The notes under the pieces are model-generated. The model saw only the letters and a list, made by a program, of their open reading frames with translations, ran no database searches and was not told the origin of the DNA. From contig CM046000.1 in the NCBI GenBank assembly GCA_025175895.1, positions 36,306,720 to 36,370,719 of the forward strand: a stretch of DNA of 64,000 nucleotides, written 5' to 3'. The position numbers and the translations under genes are program-made. The stretch is from Wurfbainia villosa. Its lineage: Eukaryota > Streptophyta > Magnoliopsida > Zingiberales > Zingiberaceae. This document shows positions 53,672 through 64,000 of the stretch, one piece after another. Numbering within the stretch: position 1 is the first letter of the stretch; the number at the start of each line of letters is the position of its first letter.

Positions 53672-55879
53672 TGTTGGCAATGTGCTATTTCTCGGAAAGA
53701 TCATAGGCTCCCATGTCCCCGGATTAAAATTTTCACTAATGAAAACTAATCCGTATGGGATGAGTTTCCTAAGCACAACCAATTCGTCGTCGTGCCAACG
53801 ACTCGAGCGATCGCTTGAACAAACTAGTTGTTCAAGCAACCAAACTCTTCTAGTCGATTAGCCGCGGAAGAGACGACGGACGGATTGCCGGTTTTTGTGT
53901 TTCTTATTCGGGGTCCATGATTATACAAATACATGCATATGTAAACTAGTATAATCAACATATACTAACATAAAGAACATAAGCTAGCATATCAATAGGA
54001 ACATGCAAAGAACAATAATAAAAGTTGTAAAACTTTTATACCTCTTGATCTTCTATCGTATGTCCTAACCTCCTTGTAGACTTCGTGTGGGCGAAGATCC
54101 TCCACAAGTTGAAGCTTCCTAGGTCTTCTTCAATCCAAAGAAAGAAGAACTCTCCTTCCCTTCTTGCTTGAGCCAACCACCAATCCACAAAGGATTGGTG
54201 CCGCCGGCCCCAAGAATAGAGAGAACTAAATGGAAACCACCAAGGAACAAAACTAGGGACAAACCCTAGCTTCTAGTGCCGCCGGCCAATAGAGAGTGAG
54301 AGGATAAAAGGAACATGTTGGGCGCCGGCCAAGGTATAGGGAAAAGAGAAGTAGCCGGCAACACCCTAGGAAGAAGAAGAGCACTTCCCCTATAGTTGCC
54401 GCCCAACCAAGCTTTTAAACCCTAGCCGCCCAACCTTTCTACCTTTGGATTTCTTGCCGCCCAACCATGGTGGAGAGAAGAGATCTGGGAGCTAGCCACC
54501 TTCAAGGAAGAAGAAGAGATCTTCCACAAGTTTCTGCCCACCCTTCTTTCCTAACCTTGGCCGCCCATCCAAAGGAGCCAAACCCTAATTAGGGTTTCCT
54601 ACTTAGGGTTGCTTTCCGCCCAAGCAAGGCTTGGCAAAACCCTAATCTCCTTAGCATCCATCATCCAACCAAAAAACTTAGTTGCCGCCCAACCCAATCT
54701 CCCATATATATAGAGTTAGGTTTAGGCCTTGGTTTAATCTCCACCATCGGTTCTAGGGTTTTAATCTCAACCGTCGGATCTAGAGATTTAATCTCAACCG
54801 TCGGTTCTAGGGATTTAATCCCAACCGTCGGATCTAGAGATTTAATCTCAACCGTCGGTTCTAGGGTTTTAATCCCAACCGTCGGATCTAGAGATTTAAT
54901 CTCCACCGTCGGTTCTAGGGATTTAATCCCAACCATCGGATCTAGAGATTTGTTTTCCATCATTTGATCTAGACTTCATGAGGTTTATATTAGGCTATGA
55001 TAGGGACCATGAGGAGGAGTTGGATCTTGGCCACCCGATGGATCGGAACCACACAAACTTGATCCATCAATGATGTTCCATTCCACTAGAGGATCATCAT
55101 TGAACTACCTCACCAACCCCCATAAATCAATATGGGCTCCATATATTATTTGTACATCCATCTCCCCGTGTTTAAGATATCGAATGTCCGTCAATTAATT
55201 GATTTACTGACCATCAATTAATCAACATCTAACTCCTCGAGTAGTACCACTCAACCTTATCATCATGTTGACTAAGTCAACCTGCAGGGTTTACATGATG
55301 AACCTTATGAGCTCCTCAAGGGGACATCATCAACCTAATACATAGGACACGGATTCCTCCTATAATCAACGGCACACCATGTAAATAATATCATTTCCCA
55401 ACTTACCGGGCATATTGATTTAATCCATAGAAATCTCACCCTCTGGTAAATCAAAGAAATAAATACTAAGTACATGTGCCCGTTATTATATCGGGATTAA
55501 GAGCATGTACAACATAATATCCGAGGTCCGATTCAATTATGTAGTCAGCAACAAATTGAATCACCTCTATGTCGGTCCTGCTCAATACACCTAAGTGTAC
55601 TAGTGTAACTTTATGTTTAAGACAAAACAATACCAAGCTACACTACAACCATGCCAATGGTTTGTCCAAAACCATCTTGGTTGTGAGCCTCTACTTATAT
55701 TCTGCAAGGAACTGATAACATGATCTTTTGTGCCACACCAAGCACCATGTTATCTACAATGTAAAATATTAGACAATTTTGCATAATAATAAAAATATGC
55801 AAACAATGATCATGTGATTCTTATTTCAAAATAAAGATGTTCATACAAAAGAGCTAGGCTTTCAGTATACATCCCAACA
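53672..55879 (-). mobile_element. 5' LTR of element I
   Basis: TGTTGGCAATG to CATCCCAACA. It is almost base-for-base the same as 46707-48915; a few substitutions and one short indel are seen. The 30-base repeats are at 54725-54960 (about 8 units) and the TATA box at 54704-54712 (minus strand). Confidence 0.92.
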
Positions 55880-55884
55880 ATTCA

Positions 55885-57493
55885 CTACTTCAGTACCACC
55901 GGTACAAGAGGATATACCAGAAGTGACTGCACCGCGTGTCACAGAGGATACATAGGTGATACCTCGTCGTAGTGGGAGGGTTGTTAGACAGCCTGATAGA
56001 TTCATGTTCTTGGGAGAATCTTCTGATTTGGTCCCTGGCAAACATGAACCTGATCCCTAGACATATGACGAGGCAATCCAAGATAAAGATTTAGTATCTT
56101 GGCAAAGTGCAATGAATTCTGAGATAGAATCTATGGATTCAAATCAAGTATGGGAGCTAGTAGAACCACCTAATGGTGTAAAAGTCATTGGATGCAAGTG
56201 GATCTACAAAAGAAAGAGAGGAATAGATGGGAAGGATGAGACCTTCAAATCGAGGCTTGTTGTGAAGGGGTATACTCAGAAATCGATTATGAGGAGACCT
56301 TTTTGCCGGTAGCCATGCTTAAGTCTATCCGGATTCTCTTATGTATTGCTGCTCATATGGATTATGAGGTATGGCAGATGAATGTCAAGACAGCTTTCCT
56401 TAATGGAAGTTTTGAGGAAAACATCTATATGAAACAACCAGAGGGATTCATTGTAAAGGGCAAAGAGCATCTTGTGTGCAAGCTTAATCGGTCCATTTAT
56501 GGATTGAAGCAAACTTCGAGATCTTGGAACATCCGCTTTGATGAGGTAATCCAATCTTATAGATTTATTCAAAGTCCGGATGAGTCTTGTGTATACAAGA
56601 GATGTGACGGAAACATAGTGGTATTTCTTGAATTATACATAGATGACATTTTGTTAATTGGCAACAATGTTAAAGTGTTATCGGACGTAAGGGTATGGTT
56701 GTCCAAATAGTTTGATATGAAGGACTTGGGAGAAGTGGGACACATCCTTGGGATCAAGGTTAGAAGGGATCACAGGAAAAGGATGTTGTGCTTATCTCAA
56801 GCTTCATACATAGACAACATTTTGGCTCGTTTTAGCATGAAGAACTCTAAGAAAGGTTTTCTACCTTTTAGGCATGGAGTACCTTTATCTAAAGATATGT
56901 GTCCTAGAACATCAAAGGAGATAGAGGAGATGAAGGCGGTTCCTTATGCTTCGGTAGTAGGAAGCCTCATGTATGTCATGCTATGTACGAGACCGGATAT
57001 CTGCTTTGTCGTTGGCATGGTTAGCATATATCAGAGTAATCTAGGGCAGGGACATTGGACTACAGTAAAGCATATATTGAAGTACCTGAGAAGGACTAGG
57101 GATTATATGCTAGTTTACCAGGAAGATCAATTACTCCCTGTGGGTTACACAGATTCTGACTTCCAATCAGATTGGGATAATAGTAAGTCTACCTTAGGTT
57201 TTGTGTTTACTTTGGAAGGTGGAGCCATTGTATGGAGGAGTGTCAAGCAGAAATGCGTGGCGGACTCTACCATGGAAGCTGAGTATGTGGCATCCTCTGA
57301 GGCGGCCAAAGAAGCTGTATAGCTCAGAAACTTCTTGATGGACTTAGATGTGATTCATGGTTTTCTCAGAACTATCACAATTTATTTTGATAACAGTAGT
57401 GTAGTTGCAAACTCGAAGGAACCACGAGCCCATAAGACAAGTAAACACATAGAGCGCAAGTACCACCTGATACGAGAAATCGTAAAGCGAGGA
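55885..57493 (+). pseudogene. RT and RNase H part of pol of H2
   Basis: It resumes after element I: IPRRSGRVVRQPDRFMFLGE, SWQSAMNSEIESMDS, GVKVIGCKWIYKRKRG (RT start), a frameshift near 56285, WQMNVKTAFLNGSFEENIYM, YGLKQTSRSW, LYIDDILLIGN (active site YIDD), TAG at 56710, FDMKDLGEVGHILGIKV, YTDSDFQSDWDNSKST and [16 protein letters not shown] (RNase H), TAG at 57322, to HIERKYHLIREIVKRGE. It is then cut by a CACTA terminus. The catalytic residues are largely kept; breaks are few, suggesting later decay than in element I. Confidence 0.9.
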
Positions 57494-58290
57494 GAACACT
57501 ACTAAAAAAGCTATTTTTAACGACGAAATTTACCGACGGTATGAAAATACCATCGTTATTAATGGTTCAATAGTGACAGAATTTAATACCCATTGTTAAT
57601 GTATATGTATTAACGACGGTATTTTGTCCCGTCGTTGATACTTTGTCATTAAAGGTGATTTATTTTGTTTTGGTCGATAAAGGTATACCTATAACGATGG
57701 TATTTTTTCCCGTCGTTAATGATTTTGATAAAGTCTATTTAGATTATTAAATTATTGAGTGATTTACTTGATATTTAAATCCCTATAACCAAAGTTTTAT
57801 CCCATGCCCTTTTCCCCATCCATCGTCGTTCTTCACTCGAGCCCTAGTTCGGTGACTTCGTCGCCGTGGCCGATTGTCGGTGTTGCTGGCCCTCTCCCTC
57901 AGTAGTTGCCTTTTCTTCTTCCTCTGTCGCAAACTGCTTCTTCCACCACTGACCAATCTTTGATCGAGTGGTTTTGCGTTCTCCAATCGCCCCTGCAGTC
58001 TCTTCCTCGCGCCATTGCCTGGGCCTCCCCTGCGAACATCGATCATCGTGGTCAACCCCTCTCTACCCGCAAGCAACTCCATCGCCGTTTGTTTCACCGT
58101 CAACTCCACGATCATAGTGCTGCCCACCTCTACGACCATCAGCTTACCGTGCACTGTGCGCAACAACATCGGTCGTCGATCTAATCTGCGTTGTGGGTAG
58201 CAACATCGTTGTGCATCCTTCCAATCTCCACTACAAGCAACAGCTTCCCATCGGCCATCGCTACCCTGCCGAGAAGGTACCTGTCACGCT
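57494..58290 (+). mobile_element. CACTA element 3, left terminus
   Basis: CACTACTAAAAAAGC at 57497 follows GAA (possible 3-base duplicate). Subterminal repeats are AACGACGG/CCGTCGTT words (57520-57720, e.g. 'aacgacggtattttgtcccgtcgtt'). No transposase is recognised. 57790-58290 is pyrimidine-rich and GC-elevated with small ORFs of no known family. The right terminus is not found in the window. Confidence 0.65.
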
Positions 58291-59410
58291 GAGAAGGTAG
58301 TATACATCCTATGATAAATACCTCATTTATCATTATAGTTTCATTTCTTGGACCCAGTAATAGTGATTGAGAAAATTTTATCAAGACCATTCATTATACT
58401 TTCCTTTAATGTTGTCAGAAAGATTTTGTCAAGACAACTATTATCTAACTCGTTAGCTATTCAAAATGTTTTACTAAACTATGATCCACAATGGAACCAA
58501 TAATCTGTGTACACAAATTGATAATTCTCAATAATAATATCAATATACCATGCTTGCTACTCTATGATGGTTTTGATCTGAATCCTGGTGTGGGCTTATG
58601 TGTATGATTCAACCTTTTCTTTTCTTGTTTTTTTTTATATCTATCCTACATTTTATTTTCAAAATGTTAGGCAGTGAAACATTATTTTCATGTAAACATA
58701 TAAGTAAGTTGCATTAGCCTTCAATTAGAAGTTGAAGGAAATGTCTTTTTTTCTACATTATGGCTTTTGAGGTTGTCATTTTTAATTCAGTTTGGTCTTT
58801 GGTTTTGTCATTATATACTCGTCAACCCTGTTCATGAATGCCCAGGGAGCCTTGTCATTCTGAACTTAGATTACAGATTACATTCTTGTCCTTTTTCCTT
58901 CTATTGGTTGTGATTGGAAGGATATTATCCATTTTGATGCTGTGTTCATCTGTTGAGAAACCTCTTTTATTATGAAGAGGTGTAATCATCTTACCAAGGC
59001 TTCAAACTACAGGATGACTTGCAAGTTCTTTTGTTATCATCTTCATTATTCTTTTCCCCTGTTCTCCTTTTCTTCCTTTCAGAAACAATATATTTCTTTT
59101 GGAACTCAACTTGATTGTGTTCATCATGGTCATAAATTGTCATAATGGATTGTCACTATGACAATAACACTGAGACTACCTCTTGTCCAAACTCCAATTG
59201 AGTTTCCAGCTCATTTCCAATTCAAACTTTAGGCAGTGGAGAATTTAAACCATTTGAGTTTACCCATCTTGTAATATGCTAATTACTTATTTACTATGCA
59301 TCGAGAGAACTGCAAATATGAACTAGTTATATAGTCAACAAAACAAAATTTTCAGCATTATGTACTGGTATAGGAAATAGTGATAAGTTTTTTTTTGCAT
59401 AAGTTGCATA
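58291..59410. other. Unassigned AT-rich segment
   Basis: No ORF, repeat or terminus recognised. It may be internal CACTA 3 sequence or an intron-like captured segment. Confidence 0.3.
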
Positions 59411-59664
59411 TGTTAGGGCAGTCAAACTGTGATATGGTATTGATGTGTGTGGCAAAGGGTTTAAGTTAGGTTGTTATTGTGATTTGATATGTGCGTTGGA
59501 GTCTTGCAGGACATAGTAATTCATACATGGAGCCTTGGCGAGTTTCACATCTCATGACTCGATCCTTGTGTCGGTGAAGGATGGCTTTGCGGAAGCTGTG
59601 CGCTTGGAGCATCTGAGGGACCGCCAGACGAGGAGCTTGGAGTGAAGTCGGAGGAAGTAGACTT
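59411..59664 (+). mobile_element. 5' fragment of a family A LTR
   Basis: It starts TGTTAGGGCAGTC and follows, in reverse orientation, the ends of element A's LTRs: 'gtggcaaagggtttaagttag', 'gagtttcacatctcatgactcg', 'agcttggagtgaag'. It is cut at 59664 by the LTR of E; its continuation would lie right of the window. Confidence 0.8.
59660..59664. repeat. Putative left target-site duplicate of E
   Basis: GACTT precedes the LTR; its partner is beyond the window. Confidence 0.4.
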
Positions 59665-61014
59665 TGTTGGATCGAAAGTGTCGCTAGAGGGGGGGGTGAA
59701 TAGCGATACGGTGTCGTTAGAAACTTTTGCAATAAGTAAAAAGCAAGTAGAGAATGCACAGCGGAAATATAAAGTAGACAAGATATTTTTACGTGGTTCA
59801 CAATCTTTCGATTGCTAATCCACGGCCCTAGTGATCCTTGATCACGTACGGAGGGCAATTCACTAAAACCACTCCTCCTCGTTGGAGGTAGGAGCAACGA
59901 TTACAAAAAGAAATCAAGGCAAAGGGACACTCCCCCTTTCCTTGTTACGATTAAAGCACAAAGACAATTTAAAGAAGTAGAACTTAAATAAATATACCGA
60001 CAACTCTTATAAGTAGAAGATGTAGCTTTCGTTGTCGGCGGCACTTCGTCGTAGCAAATGTGAGTAGTAGTAGCGGCGTTACGACGGCGTGTTGAGAGCT
60101 CTTTTTCTTGTTGTTTGCTTGGAGTGAACATGTCTATTTATGGATATTGATCTATGAATTTAGACATAGGTAGTGTCCAAGGTGAGGTTCTTATCCCAAC
60201 TCAAGGATGAGGTGTTTCATCCAACCACCTTGTGCCACCTCAAGGAAGCCTTCACGCCAAGAAGAAGAAGCCATCCAACTTGTGCCACATCATGGGAGCC
60301 AACCATCTTGTGCCACCTCAAGGAGGCCTTCACGCCAAGAAGAAGAAGCCATCCAACTTGTGCCACATCAAGGGATCCAACCATCTTGTGCCACCTCAAG
60401 GAGGCCTTCACGCCAAGAAGAAGAAGCCATCCAACTTGTGCCACATCATGGGAGCCAACCATCTTGTGCCACCTCAAGGAGGCCTTCACGCCAACTCAAG
60501 GATGAGGTCCAAGCTTGGTGATGGTTTGGATGTCCACCTTGATGCCACATCACCCTTTGTACCAAAACACGAGTCAAGTCCAAATTCACCCCCTTGAAAT
60601 TCGAGCTCTTCTCGAGGCTGGAACTTGACTAGCAGTGGACTGTAGTCAAAGGGTTTTGGACTGCAGTACAAGTTAGCTTAAAATATAAAGTACGATGGTT
60701 CTAACCATCTGATCTCGACCTAGACCTTCCATTGGAGGTATTGGGTCGGATCTACGCTTAACGACCTTGCTTCGCTTTCACACGAGCTTACCTTGTAGCC
60801 TCGCTTCGGTCTCCACCCAGTACCTCGGCTTCCTCAGAAGTCCTCTGGCGTTGCCCGACCACCTCGGTTCCCACCGGTGTCGCAGACCTTCCGCTCAACT
60901 TTAGCATTTCTGCACACTTAATTGAGCTCGTAAGATAACAAATATACCCTTAACTATTGAGCCTTTTGCCATAATCAAAATACCGGTTCGACTTTGGTGC
61001 CCACTGCACCAACA
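59665..61014 (-). mobile_element. 3' LTR of Sirevirus E
   Basis: TGTTGGATCG to CTGCACCAACA, followed by the PPT. It is similar to solo LTR C and LTR F. It contains a 78-base tandem repeat (60215-60500). Confidence 0.88.
60215..60500. repeat. 78-base tandem repeat in LTR E (about 3.5 units)
   Basis: The anchor 'cttgtgccacctcaagga' occurs at 60229, 60307, 60385 and 60463, exactly 78 apart. 78 is divisible by three and the unit has no stop in several frames, so overlapping ORFs of 90-121 codons appear in three plus frames and one minus frame. None is a gene. Confidence 0.95.
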
Positions 61015-61028
61015 ATCTCCCCCTTTTT
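61015..61028 (-). other. Polypurine tract of E
   Basis: The minus strand reads AAAAAGGGGGAGAT, identical to that of element A. Confidence 0.9.
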
Positions 61029-61550
61029 GATTCATGGCAAACCGACACAAAAGTTAAGGAAAAATTAAGCATAACAGTAAGCTAGCATAATGATTAAGCA
61101 TGAATGAGCTAGCATAAAGATTAAATATGAATGAGCTAGCATAATGATTAAGCATGAATGAGCTAGCATAAAGATTAAGCATGAGTGAGAAGGTGAGTTC
61201 TTGAAAAAATAATTTTTACTCCCCCTTAATAGTTGCTTAAGTAAACGGAATTACTTAATATAAAAGGTAATAATTTTGTTTACTTTCTTCCTTACTTTTG
61301 TGACTTTCTCCCCCTTTTGCCTTAACTCAAAAAGTTTGTAAATATATTTTAGGGTTTGTAAGTCCAAGCAAGTTCCCAATATGATTTCTAAGGTAAGACT
61401 TAGGCTAATTTCATAAAAAGAAGCAAAAATAGAGTACATATATAGAAAAATTTAAATCCTACTCTATTATGCACATACCTAACTTTTAATGTTGTTAAAG
61501 ATTAAGCTAAAGTCTTGGAGAGTGTGCTTCATCCACGAGGTGAGAGACAC
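61029..61550 (-). other. Non-coding region of E with internal polypurine tracts
   Basis: PPT-like AAGGGGGAG cores on the minus strand at about 61218 and 61308. A tandem 'gattaagcatgaatgagctagcataa' (25-27-base units, about 4 copies) lies at 61075-61190. No ORF. Confidence 0.75.
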
Positions 61551-63124
61551 ACTCACCCGCCATAGCGTATTCGGCCGGTGGTAGATAAGGCAGCGCAATC
61601 TTTGCTTCCTCTTGCACCAACTCACTGGAGCTCGGTAGGGATTTGACAACAACCACTCGTGCTCTTTCTATCGGAGTTTACTCTGGCATAGTCGGTCAGA
61701 TGGCAGATTAGATTAAACTCGGTAGATCTAGGGTGCAGTACCTCTACGTTTAGCGTGCCCTTTAGATATCTAAGGATATGCTTGACTAGGGTTAGGTGAG
61801 ACTGTTTTGTAACCTTGCGCACATACTTACCGCGAATAAAATGTCGGGTCGGCTCGCGGTTAAGTATAGGAGACTTCCTATTGCGCCCCTATAGTATTTT
61901 AGGTCAACGGGTTTTCCTTCTACATCTTCGTTTATATTAACATTAGTTGCCATAGGTGTATTGATTATTTTAGCATCTTGCATTCCAAATCGATTTATTA
62001 AGTCCTTAGTATATTTTTGTTGATGTAAATATATTCCATCTTTAGTTTGTTTAATTTGTAAACCTAAGAAGAAACTTAACTCTCCCACTAAATTCATTTC
62101 AAATTCACTTTCCATAAGTGAGATGAATTCGTTTAGCAGGATCGAGTTGGTAGTTCCAAAAATTATATCATCTACATAGATTTGGGCTATAAAGATTTCT
62201 TTTCCTACGGTTTTAACGAATAAGGTTGGGTCGACTAAACCTTGGTTGAATCCTTTGGACTTAAGATAGATCGAAAGCCTTTCGTACCAAGCTCTTGGGG
62301 CTTGTTTGAGTCCATATAGGGCTTTCTTAAGTCTAAGGACATGGTCAGGTTTATCTAGATTTTCGAATCCGGGAGGTTGACTGACGTAAACTTCTTCCTT
62401 AATGTATCCATTCAAAAATGCTGACTTGACATCCATTTGAAACAATTTAAAACCTCGATGTGCAACATATGCTAACAACATTCGGATGGACTCTAGTCCA
62501 AGCTACGGGCGTAGGTCTCATCGTAATCTAAACCTTCGACTTGACTAAACCCTTTGCGACTAACCTAGCTTTATTTCTAACTACTTCACCTTTATCATCA
62601 AGTTTATTTCGAAATACCCACCTTGTTCCAATAATTGATTTTTCTTTAGGTGGTGGTACTAATTCCCAGACTTCATTTCTAGTGAATTGAGCTAGCTCTT
62701 CTTGCATAGCAATAATCCAGTCGGGATCAAGAAGTGCTTGTTCAATAGTTTTGGGTTCGATTTTGGAAATTAACGAGATTTGACTAAGGTTTCGATATGA
62801 AGCTCTAGTTCGAACCCCTAAATTTGGATCACCTATAACTTGATTGATAGGATGATTTGTTTGAGTCTTAGTGTGACTCGGGTTAGGGTCATCTATCACT
62901 TGGTCGATAGGATGACTTGGGTGAGTTCTAGTTTGACTTGGGTTAGAGTCATCTATCACTTGGTCGATAGGATGACTTGGGTTAGGACGAGATTCAAGTT
63001 CAAGATCAGAGTCGGGTTCGCTATAAGTTGATTTGCTAGTTGGTTTTGTTAAGGATTGAACGGGTTCGTGTCCTTCGTCGAAAACTATATTAATGGTTTC
63101 TTCGACTCTTATGTGTAGGATCAA
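61551..63124 (-). pseudogene. RT and partial RNase H of Sirevirus E
   Basis: Starting at the right: RVEETINIVFDE, a Pro/Asp-rich repeat linker, then RT: WELVPPPKEKSIIGTRWVF, KARLVAKG, frameshift near 62530, [42 protein letters not shown] (active site), [36 protein letters not shown], frameshift near 61800, LVKHILRYLKGTLNV, and RNase H stopping after DRKSTSG at about 61630. The 'FFLGLQIKQ' and 'FGTTN' forms fit Sirevirus RT. The C-terminal half of RNase H is lost. Confidence 0.9.
62820..63000. repeat. 60-base repeat in the linker before RT of E (3 units)
   Basis: 'gtcatctatcacttggtcgataggatgact' recurs at a 60-base step, giving a HPIDQVIDD-type 20-residue unit three times. Confidence 0.85.
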
Positions 63125-63449
63125 TGGAATTACTAAAGGGTTGTTTGTAAGTTTTTAAACCTAAATCATCTCACCAATATCTACATGATCAAAACATGTT
63201 ATTCCTATGTGTTACTGTGAGATGACTTTCAATTTTACTTGATTAATTTTAATGAATTTAAATTAACCAACATTAGGTTAGATTCGGATTTAGTCTAAGC
63301 TCATCAAGTAATCTTTTCAAGAGATTAGCTTCCAGGTCGTGGCGAGGCACAGAGGCCTTCTTTGATCGGAACAACGACCACTTCCTTAGACAAAGCTAAT
63401 TTCAAGAAATTGATAACTCGACTTACTTGAGACTACATCTTGGTCTAAC
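63125..63449 (-). other. Conserved non-coding block after gag in E
   Basis: It lies where protease and integrase would be expected. There is no ORF, but it is clearly alignable with 4960-5400 of element F (same place, same strand). See findings. Confidence 0.6.
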
Positions 63450-64000
63450 TAGTTATTTTTGAAAAGAGGCTCCCCGAGGCTCAATCTTTCGTAGGATTTT
63501 AGTTGATTTATTTTTGAAAAGAGGCTCCCGAGGCTCAATCTTTCGCAGGATTTTAGTTGGTTATGAGTCCTATCTAACCATTCTAAAAATAAAGGAAAAC
63601 TAAGCATGCAATTTCTAAGACTTAACAAAATACATTTTGTATTGGCTCGACCATTGAATCGAGTGGGTCTATTCACATAGTGAATTTGGTCCTTGGGAAC
63701 CCAATACATGTTAGATCCTAAAGTTGAAATCAAAGTGGTCTTAGGGACCCATGCTTGGACATTTTTCTTATGTTGGTTTACTATAGACATATACGACTTA
63801 TTGGTTGTATTTGAGTTAAACGAGTCCGGCCTTGTTGTACACGGCCCTTTGTGATCCAAGTAAGAGGTCAAGTCCCTTGGATCCCAAAGTGAACCTTTCC
63901 AACGTGTTCCTAAGGTCTTCGACTTGTGTTTTCAAAAGCGAGTTCTCAACTTCAAGCTTTTCAACTTGAGTTGAGTCCTCCTCTTGAATACGAGTAGTCG
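63450..64000 (-). pseudogene. Gag C-terminus of Sirevirus E
   Basis: The minus strand reads a coiled coil (KLEVENSLLKTQVEDLRNTL, starting near 63965), then RFTLGSKGLDLLLGSQRAVY, stops, VPKTTLISTLGSNMYWVPKD and QIHYVNRPTRFNG. It corresponds to residues about 470-575 of element A's gag. The rest is outside the window. A 60-base direct duplication ('aggctcaatctttcg(t/c)aggattttagttg') lies at 63455-63560. Confidence 0.8.

Larger units (their letters stand above)
46707..55879 (-). mobile_element. Element I: full-length copia element of family H, nested in H2
   Basis: Two LTRs of about 2.2 kb (46707-48915 and 53672-55879), PBS, duplicated leader, shortened gag, decayed pol and PPT, with an exact ATTCA TSD. 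It inserted in the opposite orientation into the pol of H2, a member of the same family, and H2's frame resumes at 55885. The LTRs look nearly identical, so the insertion is fairly recent, yet the coding part is heavily broken. It was therefore probably defective before insertion and was moved by enzymes in trans. Confidence 0.93.

Noticed and set aside
60173..60597. Overlapping ORFs of 90-121 codons
   Set aside because: The 78-base tandem repeat has no stop in several frames; no frame shows a domain.
61075..61190. Evenly spaced repeats that could suggest a CRISPR array
   Set aside because: The units (gattaagcatgaatgagctagcataa) are contiguous tandem copies without unique spacers, in a retrotransposon of a plant genome.

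Overview
This window is repeat-rich nuclear DNA from a flowering plant. It is almost entirely nested LTR retrotransposons plus several En/Spm (CACTA) DNA-transposon remnants. I found no convincing host gene, rRNA, tRNA or CRISPR array. The plant assignment rests on copia and gypsy gag/pol fragments, primer-binding sites matching initiator tRNA-Met and tRNA-Asp, 5-bp target-site duplications (TSDs), and TNP2-type transposase fragments. The dense CAGTCGACTG words and LTR styles remind me of monocots such as the ginger order, but that is a weak impression.

Left part (1-23890). A minus-strand Sirevirus-like copia element (F) has its 5' LTR at 22585-23890 and a broken gag. That gag is split by a plus-strand gag-only element (B, 5694-21040). 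B's 3' LTR is split by a tRNA-Asp-primed gypsy element (D, 13442-20783, minus strand). D's 5' LTR is in turn split by a solo LTR of B's own family (B', 18287-19760, perfect TSD CGGTT). B also carries a solo LTR (C, 9102-10227). Left of F's gag, an LTR of family G (3539-4620) is interrupted by a minus-strand gag-bearing element (A', 1207-3538), whose gag is cut by a second G LTR (1-1206).

Middle (23891-41675). A CACTA element opens at 24029, with subterminal repeats of the GGCGACGAAAA type and decayed minus-strand transposase genes. A 3' fragment of a copia element (H1) follows; its LTR is split by a solo LTR (H3, TSD TTGTG). Next is a CACTA TNP2 fragment into which element A has inserted (34883-40464, perfect TSD ATTGC). 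A is the best-preserved element: two LTRs, PBS, PPT and one uninterrupted 577-residue gag, but no pol, so it looks like a non-autonomous gag-only Sirevirus relative. A gypsy LTR/gag start (40600-41675) follows.

Right part (41676-64000). A plus-strand copia element (H2) has LTR, PBS, an intact 261-residue gag and a pol broken by stops, frameshifts and a deletion. It is interrupted by a full-length minus-strand member of the same family (I, 46707-55879, perfect TSD ATTCA). H2 ends at a CACTA terminus (57497). A fragment of an A-type LTR follows, into which Sirevirus E (59665 to beyond the window, minus strand) has inserted; E keeps an RT but has lost its protease and integrase region.

Functionally, E- or H-like autonomous relatives could have supplied enzymes to gag-only A and B, but every pol visible here is broken. 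The most interesting signals are the intact gag-only element, palindromic and tandem LTR words shared between unrelated elements, arrays of internal polypurine tracts, a hairpin with a paired substitution between A and A', and a conserved non-coding block after gag in E and F.
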